DNA of 64,000 nucleotides from Streptomyces sp. TRM49041 (GTDB taxonomy: Bacteria > Actinomycetota > Actinomycetes > Streptomycetales > Streptomycetaceae), in the NCBI RefSeq assembly GCF_008271805.1, contig NZ_VSRY01000173.1, positions 124,001-188,000 on the forward strand. Reading direction: 5' to 3'. This document shows positions 38,766 through 47,269 of the stretch, piece by piece. The first letter of the stretch is position 1. Every line of letters starts with the position of its first letter. The notes beneath the pieces were generated by a model, which searched no databases, was not told the origin of the DNA, and worked only from the letters and a program-made list of their open reading frames with translations. The translations under genes and the position numbers were made by a program.

Positions 38766-39443
38766 TCAAACAGCCACGGACGGCCTATCGAATCCCCCTG
38801 AATCACTCTCATCGGTCATAAGTCGGGCGAGTCGCGCCCGGGTGAGCCGGCGGAGCTCGTCGGCGGCGACGGCCCGCTCCTCCTCCGGTTCGTTGCCCAG
38901 TCGTGACCGGATACCGCCGAGGATCTGGTCGAGGTGCTCGTCGGGCCGGTGGGCCGAGAGGCAGACGACGAAGGCGTGCCCGAAGCGCTCCTCGTACACG
39001 TCGTGGGCGGCGCGCAGCGCGGTGTGGGCGGATGTGGGCGTGCCGGGCGGCAGCACGGGCGCGGCCTCGTCGGCGAGCGCCTCGTCGAGGTCGGCGCCGG
39101 ACAGGTCGTACCCGGCCTCGTCGGCTGCGGCCAGCAGGGCGTCGAGCGTCGGGTACGGGCGGTGGGCGGCGACGCGCCGAGCCCAGCGGCGGCTGCCGCA
39201 GCAGGCCAGCAGAGAGGCTTCCGTCGTGTCGTCCGGGGCGACGTTGAAGAGCGCCAGAGGGTCGGGGGCGTCCGGCTCCCGGGCCGTCGGCGGGCGGTCG
39301 CGGTGCTGGGCCGGTATGGCCGCGGTGGCGCCGAAGGTCTGCGGAGTGCCGGAGGCGGATTCGCGGGACAGCGTGGGCTCCTCGTACAGAACAGCGGGCG
39401 GCGGTATGGGGAAGTCGCGCGAAAGATGTGAGGGAAGGGACAC
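38766..39443 (-). CDS. 2-oxo-4-hydroxy-4-carboxy-5-ureidoimidazoline (OHCU) decarboxylase
   Basis: About 225 residues from GTG 39443; start uncertain. The catalytic domain covers the last ~160: LALFNVAPDDTTEASLLACC, GSRRWARRVAAHRPY and YEERFGHAFVVCLSAHRPDE, the usual OHCU signatures. It decarboxylates OHCU to S-allantoin in urate degradation. The first ~65 residues (Pro/Ser/Thr-rich) are not in the usual ~165-residue enzyme and may be non-coding. No other uricase-pathway gene is in view. Divergent, with overlap of the longer frame, from the GH20 gene. Confidence 0.85.
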   Translation of the reverse strand: MSLPSHLSRDFPIPPPAVLYEEPTLSRESASGTPQTFGATAAIPAQHRDRPPTAREPDAPDPLALFNVAPDDTTEASLLACCGSRRWARRVAAHRPYPTLDALLAAADEAGYDLSGADLDEALADEAAPVLPPGTPTSAHTALRAAHDVYEERFGHAFVVCLSAHRPDEHLDQILGGIRSRLGNEPEEERAVAADELRRLTRARLARLMTDESDSGGFDRPSVAV

Positions 39444-39574
39444 AACATTACCCAGGGTGAGCAACTGTGTTCCGGAGGCTTTCCGTATTTCACCCGGACG
39501 GCAGAGTTTCGGCACAGTGGATGGACGCACTCGGCGCGTCGGACCGGGGCGCGTGTGCTTGAGGAGGCGGGTGC

Positions 39575-41206
39575 GTGAACGGACACATACGTACGTCGGT
39601 GCCGGCGGCGCTGGTACTGGCACTCGCCGTGGGCCTCACCGGATGCGGTGGCGGGGGCGGAGCGCCGACCGGGACCGTCACCCCGACGCCCCCGACGACG
39701 GCCGCGCCGACCTCACCGGCCGACGCCTTCGCACCGCCCTCCAGTCCGTCCCCGAGCCCCAGCCCCACCCGGACGTACCCCCTCTCGACCGCGCCCCGCA
39801 CCATCCCCGCGGTACGCGAGCACACGCCCGCGCGGGGCCCCGGGTGGCGGCCCGGGCCCGGCAGCGGGGTGGTGGTCGCGCGGGGCAGCAGCGTCCTGGA
39901 CGACGAGGCACGGCTGCTCGCGCGGGAGCTGAAGATCGCGTACCGGGGCGAGTCCCCGGTGCGCGCGGGTGACATCGAGCTGGCGCTCGACGGCGGTGGT
40001 GCGGGCGCCGGCCCCGAGTCGTACACGCTCACCGCCCGCGACGGCCGTGTCCGGATCGCCGGGCCCGACGAGGCCGGCGTCTTCTACGGCACCCGGACGG
40101 TCAAGCAGGCCGTGCGCTCGGGCGGGGCGGTGCCCGAGGGCGTCGTCCGGGACCGCCCGGACCGCCCGCAGCGCGGACTGATGGTCGACATCGCCCGTAA
40201 GCACTTCACCGCCGCCTGGCTGGAAGCCCGCGTCCGCGAGATGGCCGACCTGAAGCTGAACCAGCTCGGCCTGCACTTCTCCGACGACCAGGCGTTCCGT
40301 ATCCAGTCGACGAGCCACCCGGAGGTGGTGTCACCGCAGCACCTGACGAAGGCCGAGGTGCGCCGGATCGTCGCCCTCGCCGCCTCGCTGCACATCACGG
40401 TCGTCCCCGAGATCGACTCGCCCGGTCACCTGGGCGCGGTCCTGGCCGCCCACCCGTCGCTGCGCCTGCGGAACGCGAGCGGCACGGTGGCGCGCGGCGC
40501 GATCGACATCGCCAAGCCGGAGTCGGCGCGCATCGTCGACGACCTGCTGCGTGAGTACGCCGCCCTGTTCCCCGGCCGTTACTTCCACGTCGGCGCCGAC
40601 GAGTACCGCGCACTGATGGCCCGGAACCCCGAGGCGTCCTATCCGGCCCTCGCGGCGGAGGCTCGCCGCGAGTTCGGGGCGGGCGCGCGGGTCCAGGACC
40701 TGGCGACGGCGTGGCTGAACGACCGGGCGGCGGTGGTACGGGCGGCCGGCAAGCAGCCGAAGGCGTGGAACGACGGCTTCTTCCGGGGCGGTGTGGTGAC
40801 CGCGGACAAGGGCATCGAGGTCGAGTACTGGACGGGTCGGGAGATCGGGGCGCGGCAGCCGATCGAGTATCTGGAGGAGGGCCGGAAGGTGGTGAACGTC
40901 AACGACCGGTACCTCTATTACGTACTGGGCGAGCCCAACCAGTTCACGTACCCGACGGGCCAGGAGATCTACACGACGTGGACGCCGCTGGTGCTGCGGG
41001 GTTCTCAGGCGGTTCCGGCGCGCTACTCCGGCCAGATCCTGGGCGGCCGGTTCGCCGTGTGGTGCGACCTGGCCGACGCGCAGACACAGGACCAGGTGGC
41101 GGCGGGCATCCGGCTGCCGCTGCGGGCGCTGGCGCAGAAGGTCTGGGACCCGCGCGAACCGTCGCTCACCTGGCGCGACTTCTCGACCCTGGCCAAGCGC
41201 CTGTGA
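39575..41206 (+). CDS. secreted beta-N-acetylhexosaminidase, GH20, lipoprotein
   Basis: 543 residues, GTG 39575 with GAGGAGG upstream. Signal peptide with lipobox LTGCG (cysteine about residue 24), a Thr/Pro/Ser linker, then a GH20b N-terminal domain and a TIM barrel. The catalytic Asp-Glu pair is in YFHVGADEYRALM; RGLMVDIARKHF and the VVPEIDSPGHLGAVL strand are typical of GH20. It removes terminal GlcNAc/GalNAc from chitin or peptidoglycan fragments outside the cell. Followed by a strong terminator. Confidence 0.94.
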   Translation: MNGHIRTSVPAALVLALAVGLTGCGGGGGAPTGTVTPTPPTTAAPTSPADAFAPPSSPSPSPSPTRTYPLSTAPRTIPAVREHTPARGPGWRPGPGSGVVVARGSSVLDDEARLLARELKIAYRGESPVRAGDIELALDGGGAGAGPESYTLTARDGRVRIAGPDEAGVFYGTRTVKQAVRSGGAVPEGVVRDRPDRPQRGLMVDIARKHFTAAWLEARVREMADLKLNQLGLHFSDDQAFRIQSTSHPEVVSPQHLTKAEVRRIVALAASLHITVVPEIDSPGHLGAVLAAHPSLRLRNASGTVARGAIDIAKPESARIVDDLLREYAALFPGRYFHVGADEYRALMARNPEASYPALAAEARREFGAGARVQDLATAWLNDRAAVVRAAGKQPKAWNDGFFRGGVVTADKGIEVEYWTGREIGARQPIEYLEEGRKVVNVNDRYLYYVLGEPNQFTYPTGQEIYTTWTPLVLRGSQAVPARYSGQILGGRFAVWCDLADAQTQDQVAAGIRLPLRALAQKVWDPREPSLTWRDFSTLAKRL

Positions 41207-41221
41207 GAACGCCGGGGAGAA

Positions 41222-41264
41222 CGCGCCGCGGGCCCGCCCGGGGGTAGTGCGGGCCCGCGGCGCG
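41222..41264 (+). terminator. terminator after the GH20 gene
   Basis: A 16-bp perfect stem (41222-41237 with 41249-41264; CGCGCCGCGGGCCCGC) and an 11-nt loop begin 16 bp after the stop codon. Confidence 0.88.
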
Positions 41265-41414
41265 AGATGTGGGCAGAATGTAACAGATGCATGGGGGACA
41301 TGTGTACGAATCCGTGGATGTAGCGACGTAGCGAGATTTCACGCCACCCCGCGTGACGATTTCACGCCAAGCGGCGCAGTAAGGGGAAGTACCGCGTCCG
41401 CGACGGGAGACGTC

Positions 41415-42002
41415 ATGAGTCCGAGCACGAGCACGACCCCGAGCCTGGTGGAACTGATCGCGCAGGCCGACGAGCGGGGGCTGGCCGCCTCGGCGCTCGC
41501 CTGCCTCGACCGCTGCCTTCCGCTCCTCGACCCGGAGGCCACCGACCAGTTGCGCCCCCTGTGGCTGGGCGTGGCCCGCGGAGGCGCCGACTGGCAGGAC
41601 CGGCTGGCCGAGTCACGGGCCGCGGTCGAGTCCGCGTCGCCCGAACCCGCGGACGCCGAGGAGGGCGCGCTCGTACGGAAGATGCTGGGCGCGGCGCCCG
41701 CGGAGTGGTCGGCGGCCCCGCTCCGGGAGTGGGCCGACACCTGCTCGCTCGCCGCCCTGGAGCTCCACCACCGGCTGGGCGCCGCGTCGTCCCCGGACCT
41801 CGCCGAGGTCGTCGGCCGCTGCCGCTCGGGCGACCCCGACGGCCTCGGCCCCCTGGCCGGCGGCGAACTCCGCCGCCAGATGAGCGTCCTGGAGATACTC
41901 GCGGACGGCGCCGCCTGCGGCCTTCGCCGCGCCCTCGACCTCTCCGCCGAGGGCCGCCGCGTCCTCCAGGCCGTCATCTCCCGCCGCGCCCGCACGGCGT
42001 AG
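41415..42002 (+). CDS. hypothetical helical protein
   Basis: 195 residues from ATG 41415, preceded by GGGAGA. No signal peptide or membrane helix. The sequence is Ala/Leu/Arg-rich and mostly helical, with a short CLDRCLPLLDPEATDQLRPL segment near the start and a cysteine-containing middle (LREWADTCSLAALELHHRL). I do not recognise a family; orthologues in Streptomyces are likely to be annotated as hypothetical. Convergent with the next gene, 29 bp apart. Confidence 0.75.
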   Translation: MSPSTSTTPSLVELIAQADERGLAASALACLDRCLPLLDPEATDQLRPLWLGVARGGADWQDRLAESRAAVESASPEPADAEEGALVRKMLGAAPAEWSAAPLREWADTCSLAALELHHRLGAASSPDLAEVVGRCRSGDPDGLGPLAGGELRRQMSVLEILADGAACGLRRALDLSAEGRRVLQAVISRRARTA

Positions 42003-42031
42003 CCGGGCCTGCCGCTCGGCCGCCGCGCGGT

Positions 42032-43999
42032 TCAGAGCAGCAGCACGGCGGCGCCCCACAGCACCGAGAAGACCACGATCAGCGGCCCGACCGGCATGCC
42101 CTGCTGCCTCGGCGCCGCCTTCTCCCGCGGCCGCAGTTCGGGCCGGTGGAGCAGTGCGCGCGCCTCGTCGGCGGCCCGCACGCAGTACGCCTCCCCATGA
42201 CCGAGCCGCCGCTCCAGCCACGCCCAGCCGGTGGGGGAGAGGCGCAGCTCCGAGGCCCTCGCGTCCGGCGAATCCTGCGAATCCTGCGAATCCTGTGAGT
42301 CCGTCGAGTCCGTCGAGTGCTGCGACCGTCCGACGACGATGTCGCTCGCACTGCACCGGACGTCCGTGACCTGGTCCCACGGGACGTGCCGCACCCGCCA
42401 CGGCCCGGCGACCCAGAGGCCGTCGCGGTCGGCGGTGAGGCGCCAGTTGAGCGCGGTCGACGCGGACGTCACCAGCAGGTACAGGCCGATCGGGGCGAGC
42501 AGCGACGACCAGGACATGTCCCCGTCGAGCACAGCCCAGACGCCGCTGCCCTGCACGACGAGCAGGAACACCCCGAGGGCCCGCGAGACCCCGTGCGCGG
42601 CCCACACCCTGGGCGCGAGGGAGGGCGCCATGGAGGCGGCGACCTGGTCGACGGGCCGCCGCCGGCGCTGCTGTTCGACGGGCCGGGGCGTGTGCGGCTG
42701 CCGGGCGGTGCCGGTGAGCCCCGGCACGGCGGCCTTCACCGCGGTGACGCTGCACTCCACGGTCACCTCGCCGCTGTCCTCGTCCTCGCGGGCGACGAAG
42801 GCGAGTTCGGTGCCGACGTAGGGGAGCCCGTACAGGACGGCCTCGCGGAGTGGGGGCGGCGGGTCCTCGCGCTTGAGGATGGCGCCGACCTTACGGAGCT
42901 CCTCGACGATCTCCTCGTCGACATACGCGTCGTCCTCGTCGTGGGCGTCGTCCTCATGGCCCCGCTTGTCCTCCTCCTCGAAGGCGAAGAGGGAGTGGAA
43001 GTGGAGCAGGGGCCGCTCGCCGGTGAGGTCGTCGGCGGCGTACACCCAGGTCTTGCCGTCGTCGTGGCCCTCGCGCACGAGCACCCGCAGAACGGGCAGC
43101 GGTCCCCGGCGCAGCCGCCGGCACCGCGTACGCCCGTCCGCGCCGTTGGCCAGGAACGCCAGCCCGACGACGAGTCCGGACGCCACGAGGAGCTCCCACC
43201 CGAAGACGTCGTACGGCTCCGCCGGCAGCCGCACCCAGTCGCCGTCGACCAGCAGGTCGACGGTGCTGTCCACCGGGAAGTCCTCGGGGAACGCGGTCTC
43301 GACCTCGTAGCCGCGCTCGCCGACCGTCACGGTGAGCCGGTACTCCTCGTCGTCCACCTTGGTGACCGTCCCGGACACGGGAGTCAGCCCGGCGGCCCGC
43401 TCCTCGTACGCGTCGGCGATCTGCTGCGCCTGCCAGTACCCGAAGGCGGCGACGGCCAGCAGTGGCGCGGCCAGCACGAAGGACGCGCGCCCCCGCTGGA
43501 ACGTCAGGGCAGCCGCCGGCACCTGGTGTGCGACGGGCCCCGCGGCGGCCCGCGCCAGCGCCCGCTGCCGCCCGGCGACGGCCAGCCGGTGAACCATCCC
43601 GGCGGCGGCGAACGCGGCCGCCACGATGAACCCGAGCCAGGACGGCTCCTCCAGGGCGACGGCGAACCCGCCGTCCAGGAGGTGCCCGGCGACCACCAGC
43701 CCGAGCCCGGCCAGCGCGAGCCGCGGCTGTCGCGCCACCCAGTACAGGGTCAGCAGCAGCACCACGGCGAACCCGAGCCCGAGCCAGTCGGTCCCGCACG
43801 GCTCCGCCGAGGTGCAGGGTGCCGTCGGACTCGCCGCCACGTACCAGAAACCCGTCGCGACCAGAGCCAGGACGGCCCACAGCGGATGCGCCCACGCGGC
43901 GGGCACGGCCGCCAGCCAGCGCCGGGCGTCGGAGGACCGCCAGTCGGCGGTGCCGGGCGGTATGTGCTCGGCGGGCAGCGGTACGGGAGGAGTGCTCAC
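42032..43999 (-). CDS. large multi-pass membrane protein of unknown function
   Basis: 655 residues from GTG 43999. Three or four helices near the N-terminus (LWAVLALVATGFWYVAA, LGLGFAVVLLLTLYWVA, LGLVVAGHLLDGGFAVAL, FIVAAAFAAAGMVHRL), one more (SFVLAAPLLAVAAFGYWQA) before a ~75-residue DUF3592-like beta region (GLTPVSGTVTKVDDEEYRLT), then acidic loops (HEDDAHDEDDAYVDEE), a pair of helices near 520-565 and a PH-like C-terminal part. A 3-residue STD/SQD repeat lies near residue 580. No catalytic motif seen. Confidence 0.82.
   Translation of the reverse strand: MSTPPVPLPAEHIPPGTADWRSSDARRWLAAVPAAWAHPLWAVLALVATGFWYVAASPTAPCTSAEPCGTDWLGLGFAVVLLLTLYWVARQPRLALAGLGLVVAGHLLDGGFAVALEEPSWLGFIVAAAFAAAGMVHRLAVAGRQRALARAAAGPVAHQVPAAALTFQRGRASFVLAAPLLAVAAFGYWQAQQIADAYEERAAGLTPVSGTVTKVDDEEYRLTVTVGERGYEVETAFPEDFPVDSTVDLLVDGDWVRLPAEPYDVFGWELLVASGLVVGLAFLANGADGRTRCRRLRRGPLPVLRVLVREGHDDGKTWVYAADDLTGERPLLHFHSLFAFEEEDKRGHEDDAHDEDDAYVDEEIVEELRKVGAILKREDPPPPLREAVLYGLPYVGTELAFVAREDEDSGEVTVECSVTAVKAAVPGLTGTARQPHTPRPVEQQRRRRPVDQVAASMAPSLAPRVWAAHGVSRALGVFLLVVQGSGVWAVLDGDMSWSSLLAPIGLYLLVTSASTALNWRLTADRDGLWVAGPWRVRHVPWDQVTDVRCSASDIVVGRSQHSTDSTDSQDSQDSQDSPDARASELRLSPTGWAWLERRLGHGEAYCVRAADEARALLHRPELRPREKAAPRQQGMPVGPLIVVFSVLWGAAVLLL
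42261..42316 (-). repeat. 9-bp tandem repeat in the membrane-protein gene
   Basis: GAATCCTGC and related 9-mers (GAATCCTGT, GAGTCCGTC) occur about six times, encoding a Ser/Asp/Gln or Thr tripeptide on the minus strand. Probably slippage-derived. Confidence 0.8.
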
Positions 44000-44124
44000 C
44001 CGCGCATTATCGCCACGCCATGGAGGGCACGGTCCGGCAGGAGCCGTACGTCGACCCCGAGTTCGGCCCCGGGCCCCACCCGGGCACCACCCGGGGCCCC
44101 ATCCGGGCACCGGCCCGGCAGCGG

Positions 44125-44553
44125 TCAGAGGTAGTCGCCCCAGCCGCCCTGCATCATCGTCTGGAACGCCCACTTCCCGTTCCTCTTGATCAGGATGTCG
44201 GCGTAGCGGAGCCGCCGGGTGTGGCCCTCGGCCGTCATGGTCGAGTCGGTGAGGACGACGGCCATGGCGGGTGACAGGAAGACCGGTGTCCGTGTGGACT
44301 CGAACCTGATGTCCTCGGCGCCGTCTCCCATGACCTGCGTCATCGTCGCCACGAACTGCTCACGGTCCCACTGTGCCGACCGGCCGTCGCCCGCCGAGTC
44401 GTCGCTCACGAGGTTCAGCGGGAACACGGCCATGTCGGCCATCCGCTCCACATCGCGCTTCGCGCTCAGCGCGTCGTACTCCGCGAACCAGGCGTCCAGG
44501 CCGGCGCGGTCCTCGGCGGTGGGGGTGTATCCGGTATCGGGCAGGAAGGTCAC
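44125..44553 (-). CDS. SnoaL/SgcJ-like (NTF2-fold) protein
   Basis: 142 residues. The NTF2-like pattern is visible: an N-terminal helix (DAWFAEYDALSAKRDVERMA), FVATMTQVMGDGAEDIRFES, and terminal strands ending RYADILIKRNGKWAFQTMMQ. Such proteins are small isomerases, hydrolases or ligand-binding proteins; DUF4440/SgcJ is the nearest group by eye. A pair of TCAAnnTTGA sites lies directly upstream, so it is probably under a repressor not encoded next to it. Substrate unknown. Confidence 0.82.
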   Translation of the reverse strand: MTFLPDTGYTPTAEDRAGLDAWFAEYDALSAKRDVERMADMAVFPLNLVSDDSAGDGRSAQWDREQFVATMTQVMGDGAEDIRFESTRTPVFLSPAMAVVLTDSTMTAEGHTRRLRYADILIKRNGKWAFQTMMQGGWGDYL

Positions 44554-44569
44554 TCAGTCTCCTCAGTGG

Positions 44570-44621
44570 TCAAGTTTGACTACGGGAACATATACCGTGC
44601 GAGTGCACTCCTCAAACTTGA
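44570..44621. promoter_or_regulatory. paired TCAAnnTTGA operators in a divergent promoter
   Basis: TCAAGTTTGA (44570-44579) and TCAAACTTGA (44612-44621) are each a 4-2-4 palindrome and are also inverted copies of each other; centres are 42 bp apart, four helical turns. Between them on the minus strand GTTTGA, 17 bp, TATATG makes a plausible promoter for the SnoaL-like gene. They could also control the divergent sigma gene. MarR/HxlR-type binding is a guess. Confidence 0.65.
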
Positions 44622-44717
44622 TTAGTCCAGCCTCGCGGCAGCTCTGTGACACTTCGACACCTCCGCACGCAGTGTGAGCAGGGGCACGATCCGGACGCGC
44701 GGTGCGGAGAGGTCGGT

Positions 44718-45287
44718 GTGGGGGGACACGATGCGGAGCTCGGCGCAGCCGTTCGGCGCGCCCAGCTCGGGGACGAGGCCGCGTTCGCGCGGGTGTACCG
44801 GCTGGTCCAGCCGGGGCTGCTCGGATATGTGCGCGGGCTCGTCGGGGACGACGCCGAGGACGTGGCCTCCGACGCGTGGCTGGAGATCGCCCGGGACCTC
44901 GGGCGGTTCCGGGGCGACGGCAACGGCTTCCGCGGCTGGGTGGCGGCCATCGCCCGCCATCGGGCGCTGGACCATCTGCGCAGGCAGCGGCGCCGGCCCC
45001 GTACCTCGACGCTGGAGCAGGACGTACTGGAACTGCCGGACGGGCAGGACACGGCCGTCGCCGCGCTGGAGTCCCTCTCGACCGAACAGGCGCTCGCCCT
45101 GATCCGTGGCCTCCCGCGCGACCAGGCGGAGGCGGTGCTGCTGCGCGTCGTGGTGGGCCTGGACGGCCCGGCGGCGGCGCGCGTGCTCGGCAAACAGCCG
45201 GGCGCGGTACGGACCGCCGCGTACCGGGGGCTGAGGAGACTCGCCGGGCGACTCGAAGAGGGCGGAGCGACAGGACGAGCCCGGTGA
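44718..45287 (+). CDS. ECF RNA polymerase sigma factor
   Basis: About 189 residues from GTG 44718, which has GGAGAGG upstream; GTG 44646 is an alternative that adds 24 residues. Region 2 is AFARVYRLVQPGLLGYVRGL with DDAEDVASDAWLEIARDL; the -10-contacting HRALDHLRRQRRR follows; region 4 has LPRDQAEAVLLRVVVGLDGP and GKQPGAVRTAAYRGLRRLA. It shares long stretches with the second sigma at 47.3 kb, so they arose by duplication. No anti-sigma gene follows; a different gene (ATPase) comes next. Confidence 0.9.
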   Translation: MGGHDAELGAAVRRAQLGDEAAFARVYRLVQPGLLGYVRGLVGDDAEDVASDAWLEIARDLGRFRGDGNGFRGWVAAIARHRALDHLRRQRRRPRTSTLEQDVLELPDGQDTAVAALESLSTEQALALIRGLPRDQAEAVLLRVVVGLDGPAAARVLGKQPGAVRTAAYRGLRRLAGRLEEGGATGRAR

Positions 45288-45425
45288 GAGCGCGCGGAGG
45301 ACGGCCGGACGGCGCCGGGGCGGACAGGATGGTCCACCTCGAAGCTGCGGGACATTTCCATTGCGACGGTTTCTGTCGAAGTAGACTTAGACGCATTACG
45401 TCGCAGTCGATGTGTGGGAGGCCGA

Positions 45426-46931
45426 GTGAAGAAGAGCCTGCCGGCCAAGCCGGACGACGTGGTCGACCGGGACCGGGAGTGGGATCTGCTCACGGAGTTC
45501 CTCACTGACCCGGATCCGGCGATGCGGCTCGGCCTCGTGTCGGGGCGGCGTCGGCATGGGAAGTCATACCTTCTACAGGCCCTGTCCGAGCAGGTCGGCG
45601 GCCTGTACGTCACAGCGGTCCGGGAGGAGGGGCGGCTGCCCGCGATCCAGCGGTTCAGTGACGCTGTCGCCGCCCACGCCGGCCTGCGGCCAGGGAGTCT
45701 GCGTCTGACCGACTGGCATGACGTCCTGTCCAATGCCCTTGACGTGACCGCCCGTTCGTCGCATCCGCTCCTGGTGATCGACGAGTTGCCGTACTTGCTC
45801 CAGCACTCACCTGAAATCCCGGGGCTGCTGCAACAGCTCTACGACGAACGCCAGCGGGGTGCCCGGCCCGGTGCCGGGCCGGGGCCACGGCTGATCCTGT
45901 GCGGCTCCGCGATGAGCGTCATGCACGAACTGCTCTCGGGGACCAAACCGCTGCGGGGACGTGCCGTGGTCGATCTACGGCTGAGTGCCTTCGACTACCG
46001 TCACAGCCGGGCCTTCTGGCAGATCGCCGACCCGCTGACCGCGCTGAAGGTGCACGCGGTCCTGGGCGGGGCGCCCGGCTACCGGCCGGTGGCTGCCCGG
46101 CCGCATCCGGACGACGGCTTCGATACCTGGCTTACCCGGACGCTGCTCGACCCGGGGCGGGCCGTGTACTCGCGTACCGAGACCGAGTACCTGCTGCGCG
46201 AGGACCCGAGGATCACACAGCACACGCTGTACTACGACATCCTCACCGCGATCGCGCAAGGCGCCACCACCCCGAGCAAGATCGGTGCCGCCCTGGAGCG
46301 CCCGCGCAACGCCGTCGCTCACCCGCTCGGAGTGCTGGAATCCACCGGCTACATCCGGCGGGAACAGGACATCCTCCGCTCCAGGCACCCCGTCATCACG
46401 CTCGCCGACCCCGTTATCCGCTTCAACCAGCTCATCACCCTCCCGCAGGCCGCCGCAGTGGAGCAGGGTTTCGCCGAGCAGGTGTGGCAGCAGGCTGCAC
46501 CGACCTTCAACTCCAAAATCCTCGGGCCGCACTTCGAGGACCTGGCCCGCGACTTCACCCGTCGCTACGCCCACACCCTGTTGCCCGGTGGACTGCCCGG
46601 CCCGGTCGGTACCACCGAGGTCGCAGACCAGGCCGCCCGGACGAAGCACGAGGTCGATGTCATCGCTCTGGCCGCCGGCGAGCGCCCGCAGGCTCCCCGC
46701 GCGAGGATCGCGCTGCTGGGCGAGGCCAAGGCGACCGCCGCCCGCCGTGGGACCGGTGACCTGGAGCGTCTGGAACGTATCCGTGGCCTGCTCGCAGACC
46801 AGGGGTACGACACCGCTGCCACCACTCTGGCCCTGTACTCTCTGCACGGCTTCTACCCCGACCTGGTCGACCTGGCCAACCGCCGTGACGACCTCCTCCT
46901 GGTCGATCTGCCCACCCTCTACGGCAGCTGA
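45426..46931 (+). CDS. archaeal-type AAA ATPase with nuclease-like C-terminus
   Basis: 501 residues, GTG 45426 after GGGAGG. Walker A is GRRRHGKS (residues 40-47), Walker B LLVIDE (119-120 DE). A helix-turn-helix-like segment follows (TTPSKIGAALERPRNAVAHP). The C-terminal ~140 residues match the DUF234 region of archaeal ATPases and hold a possible PD-(D/E)xK site: D411 in HEVDVIAL and ExK at E433-K435 in GEAKATAAR. This family is of uncertain function, with mobile and defence links suspected. It separates two sister ECF genes and is preceded by a less GC-rich ~60 bp. Probably acquired. Confidence 0.85.
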   Translation: MKKSLPAKPDDVVDRDREWDLLTEFLTDPDPAMRLGLVSGRRRHGKSYLLQALSEQVGGLYVTAVREEGRLPAIQRFSDAVAAHAGLRPGSLRLTDWHDVLSNALDVTARSSHPLLVIDELPYLLQHSPEIPGLLQQLYDERQRGARPGAGPGPRLILCGSAMSVMHELLSGTKPLRGRAVVDLRLSAFDYRHSRAFWQIADPLTALKVHAVLGGAPGYRPVAARPHPDDGFDTWLTRTLLDPGRAVYSRTETEYLLREDPRITQHTLYYDILTAIAQGATTPSKIGAALERPRNAVAHPLGVLESTGYIRREQDILRSRHPVITLADPVIRFNQLITLPQAAAVEQGFAEQVWQQAAPTFNSKILGPHFEDLARDFTRRYAHTLLPGGLPGPVGTTEVADQAARTKHEVDVIALAAGERPQAPRARIALLGEAKATAARRGTGDLERLERIRGLLADQGYDTAATTLALYSLHGFYPDLVDLANRRDDLLLVDLPTLYGS

Positions 46932-47269
46932 CACCAAGAGCGACTGGACATTCCCGAGCGGTTCCGTATCCACGACTGGCGGCACAGCAAAGGTCACGAG
47001 TTCGCGTGAGGCTCCGGGCGCGTTGGTCGCACGGTTTGCCACGGGGGCAGGCGACGTGTCGTATAACCCCAGGCCGGAGGTGGAGACGCCGGAAGGACGA
47101 CCGGGGCCGCCACCCCCCACAGGAGAGGCCCCGGTCGCCGTCCGCGGGTCCGTAGGACGGCCCCGTACTCCTAACAGCGCCGCAGGTGCGTTTTCTGTCA
47201 CACCACCCCGAGCACCCATGCTGTTGCGTGTTGTACAAACATGGACGAGATACGGCAGGACCACGTAGC
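46932..47269. other. intergenic region before the second sigma gene
   Basis: No convincing gene. It holds the hairpin at 47098-47137 and, closer to the sigma gene, a less GC-rich segment with TTGTACAA (47230-47237) that may belong to the sigma promoter. Earlier sequence could include remnants of whatever lay here before the ATPase gene. Confidence 0.5.
47098..47137 (+). terminator. hairpin between ATPase and second sigma gene
   Basis: CGACCGGGGCC (47098-47108) pairs with GGCCCCGGTCG (47127-47137), 18-nt loop. Likely terminator for the ATPase transcript or a leader structure of the sigma gene. Confidence 0.6.
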
